Part shown: piece by piece, positions 23,946 through 27,530 of the stretch
Layout of the letters: the number at the start of each line of letters is the position of its first letter
Numbering within the stretch: the stretch's first letter is position 1
Origin: a virus
Strand: one strand, 5' to 3'
Virus record (IMG/VR): IMGVR_UViG_3300044993_000137
Location: 1-27,530 of that record
DNA: 27,530 nucleotides
The notes under the pieces: model-generated
What the model saw: only the letters and a program-made list of their open reading frames with translations
Told to the model about the DNA's origin: nothing
Databases searched by the model: none
Made by a program: the position numbers and the translations under genes

Positions 23946-24065
23946 GCGGTGCATTGCGGGACGATGAGGTGCAACGCGGCGCGGCGAGTCGCGGCGCAGC
24001 GCGCTGCGATGCGCTGCGAAGCGTGGCGCCAAGGCGCGTGGCGGCGCGGCGCGATGCGGCGCATC
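23946..24065. repeat. Phased pentamer array B2, (GCG)NN, 24 units
   Basis: Twenty-four consecutive 5-bp units, 16 exact GCG; the rest are GCA (4), GAG (2), ACG and AAG. In phase with B1 across the hairpins. It ends inside the stop codon of the gene at 24064-24657. The gap 23704-24063 holds only B1, hairpins and B2. Confidence 0.9.
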
Positions 24066-24657
24066 AAGTCACCAGCGACCGGTTGTCGGTCCATGCTAGC
24101 GACTTGATCCTAAAGCGGCCATTGGTCCCGCCCTTCTCAGGCCTGAACCGGCCAATGCCAATGAACATGCCCGCGATCTCGACCATCTCGCGAAACACGT
24201 CCTCCGTGATGATCGGATCGAGGATGAACACGTCAAACGTCGTCTCCCAAGACGGAATAATCGGGAAACGACGCGGCACGCGCTTACCACTGCCGCGCAC
24301 ACCATCCGCGTTCGCGCTGATTGTCACGCACTGAACCTCATCCGGGCCGACATTCAGCGCGGGATCTTCCGGGATCATCAGACCTGCCGTGAACTTCGCG
24401 GTCCAGGTCGCTTTGCCTTGGCCTGGGATCTGCCGCTTGCTATATTTCGCCGCCGCAGCGAACGACTGGTGTAGGCCGTGTGCCGGGATCACTACTACCT
24501 TGCGGCCGTTACGCTCGGCGATGTTCATCTTCGCGCGCCAGGTGCGCGCGTCGTAGGCATCGCGGCTTTCGCCTTCCAGCATTGGCTCGTCGTGCTGGCG
24601 AGATTGCGAGTAGGGCGACAGGCTTTCGAGCGTCAGGTGTGCTTGAGTGAACCTCAT
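24064..24657 (-). CDS. Conserved phage protein of unknown function
   Basis: A 197-aa protein from ATG 24657 (MRFTQAHLTLESLSPYSQSR), with a GGAGGT leader. Features: RDAYDARTWRAKMNI, AAAAKYSKRQIPGQGKATW, ANADGVRGSGKRVPRRFP and a C-terminal GIGRFRPEKGGTNGRFR. This family recurs in phage early operons near recombination genes; I recall no defined function. The glycine-rich basic end suggests nucleic acid binding. Its leader holds array C and its stop codon overlaps array B2. Confidence 0.7.
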   Translation of the reverse strand: MRFTQAHLTLESLSPYSQSRQHDEPMLEGESRDAYDARTWRAKMNIAERNGRKVVVIPAHGLHQSFAAAAKYSKRQIPGQGKATWTAKFTAGLMIPEDPALNVGPDEVQCVTISANADGVRGSGKRVPRRFPIIPSWETTFDVFILDPIITEDVFREMVEIAGMFIGIGRFRPEKGGTNGRFRIKSLAWTDNRSLVT

Positions 24658-24681
24658 GTGTTACCTCCGTGCGTTGTTAGG

Positions 24682-24761
24682 ACGTTGCGTTGCGCTGCGA
24701 CGCGGGGCAGAGCACTGCGCAGCGGTGCGGCGCGCCGCGCAGCGTGGCGTGGCGCCGCGCT
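24682..24761. repeat. Phased pentamer array C, (GCG)NN, 16 units
   Basis: Sixteen 5-bp units, 13 exact GCG, the rest ACG and GCA, no indels. It ends 24 bp from the start codon of the 197-aa gene. The stretch between the array and the ribosome-binding site (GCGTTGTTAGGACGTTGCG on the + strand) resembles that beside array B1 (GCGTTGGTTGATGAGGCGTT), so the two leaders share an origin. Confidence 0.9.
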
Positions 24762-24789
24762 GTTATCCCGGGCGGACGCATGCAGGCTA

Positions 24790-25044
24790 TCACAACTCGC
24801 GCGCTGCCATGTGCATCCGCGCTTCTCCGCACGATCGGTTGATCATGCGCGTCAACGCCATGAACTGCTCCTCGCACTGCTTTGTGCGAGCGAACACGTT
24901 CAAGACGTCGTGGCCGTTCACCGCGATCGTGAGCCAAACGACGTCTTCAAACCGACCCGTATCGTCTTCTCGACGATGCACGAGCGCACTTACCTCGTGC
25001 GCGTTGTGCACCGACAGCATTATGTGCGGGTGTTCAGGCGGCAT
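24790..25044 (-). CDS. Small hypothetical protein, first gene of the leftward recombination operon
   Basis: An 84-aa protein from ATG 25044, behind GGATGGAGGAC. Sequence: MPPEHPHIMLSVHNAHEVSAL..., then VVWLTIAVNGHDVLNVFARTKQCEEQFMALTRMIN. It looks like a small mixed alpha/beta domain. No family recognised. It is the nearest gene to the divergent operator at 25090-25128. Confidence 0.65.
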   Translation of the reverse strand: MPPEHPHIMLSVHNAHEVSALVHRREDDTGRFEDVVWLTIAVNGHDVLNVFARTKQCEEQFMALTRMINRSCGEARMHMAAREL

Positions 25045-25061
25045 GCGTCCTCCATCCGTTC

Positions 25062-25082
25062 AGCGCGTCACGGCGACGCGCT
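25062..25082 (-). other. Leader hairpin of the recombination operon
   Basis: An 8-bp stem AGCGCGTC / GACGCGCT (25062-25069, 25075-25082) with a 5-base loop. It sits between the putative promoter and the first gene, the position where lambda has its nut site, though no boxA sequence is evident. Confidence 0.5.
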
Positions 25083-25086
25083 AAAC

Positions 25087-25128
25087 ACATTGCGAAAAAC
25101 GCAGTTGCATGTCAATGCGTTTTTCGCA
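25087..25128. promoter_or_regulatory. Divergent operator: paired TGCG-N5-CGCA sites and leftward promoter
   Basis: Two copies of a 13-bp palindromic site: TGCGAAAAACGCA (25091-25103) and its inverse TGCGTTTTTCGCA (25116-25128), centres 25 bp apart. Between them on the - strand is a perfect -35 TTGACA (25115-25110) with -10 CAATGT (25092-25087), spacer 17. Repressor on the sites would block it. The operator lies between the recombination operon and the Cro-like gene at 25168. Confidence 0.75.
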
Positions 25129-25167
25129 CATTCTCGTGCCTACGGATTAATGCAAGGGTGACGCAAA

Positions 25168-25413
25168 ATGCGGCGCAACGGAACCGCGACCACACCAGCA
25201 GCACGAGTGATCCAGATCTTTGGCGGCACCGAAGCCGTCGCAGCGATCGTCGGCCTCAGCGTCTCGCGCGTCTATCGCTGGACACGACCGCGATCGCGCG
25301 GCGGCACAGACGGGCTCATCCCGTCGCGATATCAACCAATCCTGCTCGCGGCCGCGCGCAAACGCGGCATCGCGCTGACGCCCGCCGACCTAGTGCCAGA
25401 CTGGCACGCATGA
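25168..25413 (+). CDS. Cro-like HTH regulator (carph-isopro type)
   Basis: An 81-aa protein from ATG 25168. The HTH is VIQIFGGTEAVAAIVGLSVSRVYRWTRP, followed by GLIPSRYQPILLAAARKRGIALTPADLVP, a carph-isopro-like tail as in the HTH protein at 18526. It probably binds the TGCG-N5-CGCA operators upstream. A weak AAGGGTGAC ribosome-binding site precedes it. Its stop overlaps the helicase start (ATGA). Confidence 0.8.
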   Translation: MRRNGTATTPAARVIQIFGGTEAVAAIVGLSVSRVYRWTRPRSRGGTDGLIPSRYQPILLAAARKRGIALTPADLVPDWHA

Positions 25414-26807
25414 TTACGCTGCGGCCATATCAGCAAGAAGCAATCGCGCGCCTACGCGCGGCCTACGCTGCAGGCGCGCGCGCGCCTCTGCTTGTGATGC
25501 CTACCGGCGCCGGCAAGACCGTCGTGTTCGCGCACGTCTGCGCGTCGATCCTCGCACGCGGCCGCACAGCTCTTGTCCTGGTGCATCGCCGCGAGCTGAT
25601 CCGCCAAGCCGCAGCCAAGCTGCACGCTGCTGGCGTCGCGCACGGCATCATCGCGCCAGGCTTTACACCGACACGCGATCCGATCCAGGTCGCGTCAGTC
25701 CAGACGCTGCAACGCCGTCTCTCGACTCTGCCATTGCAGCACGTTGACCTGATCGTGATCGATGAGGCGCACCACGCCAGCGCCGGATCGTGGCATCGGA
25801 TCATCTCCGCGTTTCCGAACGCACGTCTCCTCGGCGTAACTGCAACACCGGAACGCCTCGACGGCAAAGGCCTTGGCACACACACAGGCGGTTGCTTCGA
25901 CGCGCTTGTCGATGGGCCATCCATCGCTGACCTGGTGCGCGCTGGCTACCTGGTGCCCGCCGAGATATACGCGCCTTCCGAAGCCCCGGACCTTTCGCGG
26001 GCTCGCGTGCGCGCTGGCGACTGGGCGCGCGACGATCTCCAACACTTGCTCGACCGCCCGCAGATCGTAGGCTGCGCTGTCGAACACTACGGCCGACTGT
26101 GCCCTGGACAGCCCGCGATCGCGTTCTGTGTCTCGGTTCGCCACGCGCACGACGTTGCCGCCGGATTCCGTTCGGCCGGTTGGCGTGCAGCGGCCGTTGA
26201 CGGGACCATGAGCACTGCCGAGCGTGATCGAGCGATCGCAGGCCTCGCAGACGGATCGGTGCAGGTGCTGACGTCGTGCGACTTGATCTCCGAGGGCCTT
26301 GACGTGCCTGCCGTGAGCGCCGTGATCCTGCTCCGACCGACCATGAGCCTCGTGTTGCACATGCAACAGCTCGGTCGCGGCATGCGCCCAGCCGCTGGCA
26401 AGCCATCATTGATCGTGCTCGATCACGCAGGCAACGTATTGCGCCATGGTCTGCCAGACGAGCCGCGCGCGTGGTCGCTGGACGGCGCGACGGCACGACG
26501 CGCCAAGGCAACGCGCGCGCTGCCAGCGCTGAAACGTTGCCCGGCGTGCTTCGCCGTCCACAAGCCCGCGCCACGTTGTCCTGCCTGCGGCCACGTCTAC
26601 GAATCCGACGCGCGGCAGGTGCGCCAAGTAGCTGGCGAACTAACGAAGCTCGATCCAGACTGCATCGCCGCGTTGCGCGGCACCCCGCTGCGAACACTGC
26701 TGCGCACCGCCCGCACCGAAGCCGAACTGCGCGCGATCGCTGCAGCGCGTGGATACAAACCAGGTTGGGTATGGCACATCCAACAGAAGCGGAGACAACG
26801 CGCATGA
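25410..26807 (+). CDS. SF2 DEAD/DEAH-box helicase with C-terminal zinc finger
   Basis: A 465-aa superfamily 2 helicase of the phage replication type. Motifs in order: Q-like LRPYQQEAI, Walker A MPTGAGKTVV (~residue 30), motif II DEAH (~118), motif III TATPERLDGKG, and motif VI QLGRGMRP (~320). A C4 zinc finger, CPACFAVH...CPACGHVYE, lies at ~376-395. ATG 25410 is chosen because it overlaps the previous stop; the frame is open upstream but unlike a protein. It would unwind DNA in replication or recombination. Confidence 0.93.
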   Translation: MITLRPYQQEAIARLRAAYAAGARAPLLVMPTGAGKTVVFAHVCASILARGRTALVLVHRRELIRQAAAKLHAAGVAHGIIAPGFTPTRDPIQVASVQTLQRRLSTLPLQHVDLIVIDEAHHASAGSWHRIISAFPNARLLGVTATPERLDGKGLGTHTGGCFDALVDGPSIADLVRAGYLVPAEIYAPSEAPDLSRARVRAGDWARDDLQHLLDRPQIVGCAVEHYGRLCPGQPAIAFCVSVRHAHDVAAGFRSAGWRAAAVDGTMSTAERDRAIAGLADGSVQVLTSCDLISEGLDVPAVSAVILLRPTMSLVLHMQQLGRGMRPAAGKPSLIVLDHAGNVLRHGLPDEPRAWSLDGATARRAKATRALPALKRCPACFAVHKPAPRCPACGHVYESDARQVRQVAGELTKLDPDCIAALRGTPLRTLLRTARTEAELRAIAAARGYKPGWVWHIQQKRRQRA

Positions 26808-27202
26808 CGTCCGAATCTGACCTGTTACGGATGACACTAGCCGCGCTTGGCTCGCGGCCTGACGTCCGGCTGTTCCGAAACCACGTCGGTGCGGGATGGA
26901 CCGGAAATGCAGTCACGTCATCATGCTGTACCCTTGTCATGCTATCGGACGCGCAACGCTGCACGTTTGGCCTCGCACCAGGCTCCTCCGACCTAATCGG
27001 CTGGCGATCCATCAAGATCACGCCAGACATGGTCGGCAAGCCCGTCGCCGTGTTCGTTGCCATCGAAACCAAATCACCGCGCGGCCGCCTCACACCCGAA
27101 CAACGCGCGTTCATCGAAACAGCCAAGCGGATGGGCGCGCTTGCTGGCGTCGCGCGATCCGTCGAAGAAGCCACGACAATCTTGGAGGGGAAACATGACT
27201 GA
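26804..27202 (+). CDS. VRR-NUC domain nuclease
   Basis: A 132-aa protein in the PD-(D/E)xK nuclease superfamily, VRR-NUC type. Visible: RLFRNHVGAGW, FGLAPGSSDLIGW (D63), then VAIETKSPRGRLTPEQ with E88-x-K90 and Q100, and the closing GALAGVARSVEEA. Such nucleases accompany SF2 helicases in phage replication operons and may process flaps or junctions. ATGA overlap with the helicase. Confidence 0.9.
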   Translation: MTSESDLLRMTLAALGSRPDVRLFRNHVGAGWTGNAVTSSCCTLVMLSDAQRCTFGLAPGSSDLIGWRSIKITPDMVGKPVAVFVAIETKSPRGRLTPEQRAFIETAKRMGALAGVARSVEEATTILEGKHD

Positions 27203-27374
27203 GGAACTCGAACAACTGATCCGCCGCCGCCTCAACATACTTTGGCACCTGGCGAGCACGAAACCGCGCAGCGAGCGCGAACGTCTGGTCGAGCTAGAAA
27301 CGTCAATCATCTGGTCGCACGTAGCGCACGCCCTGAAGCGCGCCGCCGAACGGGAGAACCAGCGCCATGAATGA
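27195..27374 (+). CDS. Small hypothetical protein
   Basis: A 59-aa protein from ATG 27195, behind GGAGGGG, overlapping the nuclease stop. It is helical and charged (LEQLIRRRLNILWHLASTKPRSERERLVELE). Function unknown. Confidence 0.7.
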   Translation: MTEELEQLIRRRLNILWHLASTKPRSERERLVELETSIIWSHVAHALKRAAERENQRHE

Positions 27375-27530
27375 CAGACGCGCGCTGCAAACCGAACTGC
27401 TCAAGGCGATCCTGATCGAGATCGAGTTGCGCGAAGCAACCGCTGCCGACGCCCTAATTGCGCTGACAGCGGCGTTGGCAACGTGCATCGAAGCCGCGCT
27501 CGAACAACACGGCAAGCCGGACTACGCCGC
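27367..27530 (+). CDS. Small hypothetical protein, truncated by the window edge
   Basis: The first ~54 codons of a gene starting at ATG 27367, overlapping the previous stop. The visible part is a helical, Ala/Leu-rich stretch (LLKAILIEIELREATAADALIALTAALATCIEAALE). Its 3' end lies outside the window. Confidence 0.6.
   Translation, partial: MNDRRALQTELLKAILIEIELREATAADALIALTAALATCIEAALEQHGKPDYA

Noticed and set aside
23690-24334. Long Arg/Ala-rich open frames over the pentamer arrays on both strands
   Set aside because: They are open because GCG-rich DNA has few stops; the 5-bp pitch rotates through frames and no protein pattern is kept.
25105-25140. Rightward promoter for the Cro-like gene
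   Set aside because: A TTGCAT (25105-25110) exists but the -10 at the right distance (ACATTC/CATTCT) is poor, so I do not call it.
1-27530. tRNA genes, integrase and attachment sites
   Set aside because: I saw no cloverleaf-like sequence with the TTC-A arm and no recombinase motif; absence is by eye only.

Overview
The window is one continuous stretch of a GC-rich, lambda-like tailed phage or prophage with a long non-contractile (siphovirus-type) tail. The tail-tip genes follow the lambda order M-L-K-I-J. Codon use, GC-rich coding and the endolysin and carph-isopro-like HTH types fit an alphaproteobacterial or other GC-rich Gram-negative host. A two-component spanin shows the host has an outer membrane. 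No integrase, capsid, portal or terminase gene lies in the window, so temperate versus lytic status cannot be decided here.

Layout. (1) 1-8677, + strand: the end of the tape measure gene, tail-tip genes M, L, K (JAMM + NlpC/P60), I and J, a tail fiber and a small fiber-associated protein. (2) 8688-9873, +: lysis cassette (GH108 muramidase, inner and outer spanins). (3) 9902-14773, +: a 1623-residue protein with a DUF2190-like head, Ig-like repeats, a probable polysaccharide-lyase-like core and a LamG/arabinofuranosidase-like tail, followed by a terminator. (4) 14885-18414, - strand: about ten tiny accessory genes in three or four transcription units, with three near-identical promoter modules. 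(5) 18415-18525: a symmetric divergent promoter/operator. (6) 18526-19695, +: an HTH regulator, a DNA methyltransferase broken by an exact 16-bp tandem duplication, and a small ORF. (7) 19676-25044, -: a recombination operon (small ORF, wide-spread phage protein, winged-helix protein, IS110-transposase-like protein, YqaJ exonuclease, RecT, small ORF). (8) 25045-25167: a second divergent operator region with paired TGCG-N5-CGCA sites. (9) 25168 to the end, +: Cro-like HTH, SF2 helicase, VRR-NUC nuclease and small ORFs in a tightly overlapping operon.

The most unusual content lies in the gaps of the recombination operon. Between the IS110-like gene and yqaJ is a 603-bp array of 34 units on an exact 18-bp pitch. 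Each unit is a 9-bp constant block plus a 9-bp variable block, and the constant block alternates strictly between two forms (GGCTCGCTC and GGTTCTCTC). Upstream of the winged-helix gene and upstream of the 197-aa gene are three arrays with a similar logic on a 5-bp pitch, (GCG)NN, 70 units in total. Two of them are separated by two strong hairpins, one with a UUCG loop on the transcribed strand. These constant/variable arrays fill the 5' leaders of three genes in one operon, end at or next to their ribosome-binding sites, and do not read as proteins or as CRISPR. I do not recognise them as any described element.
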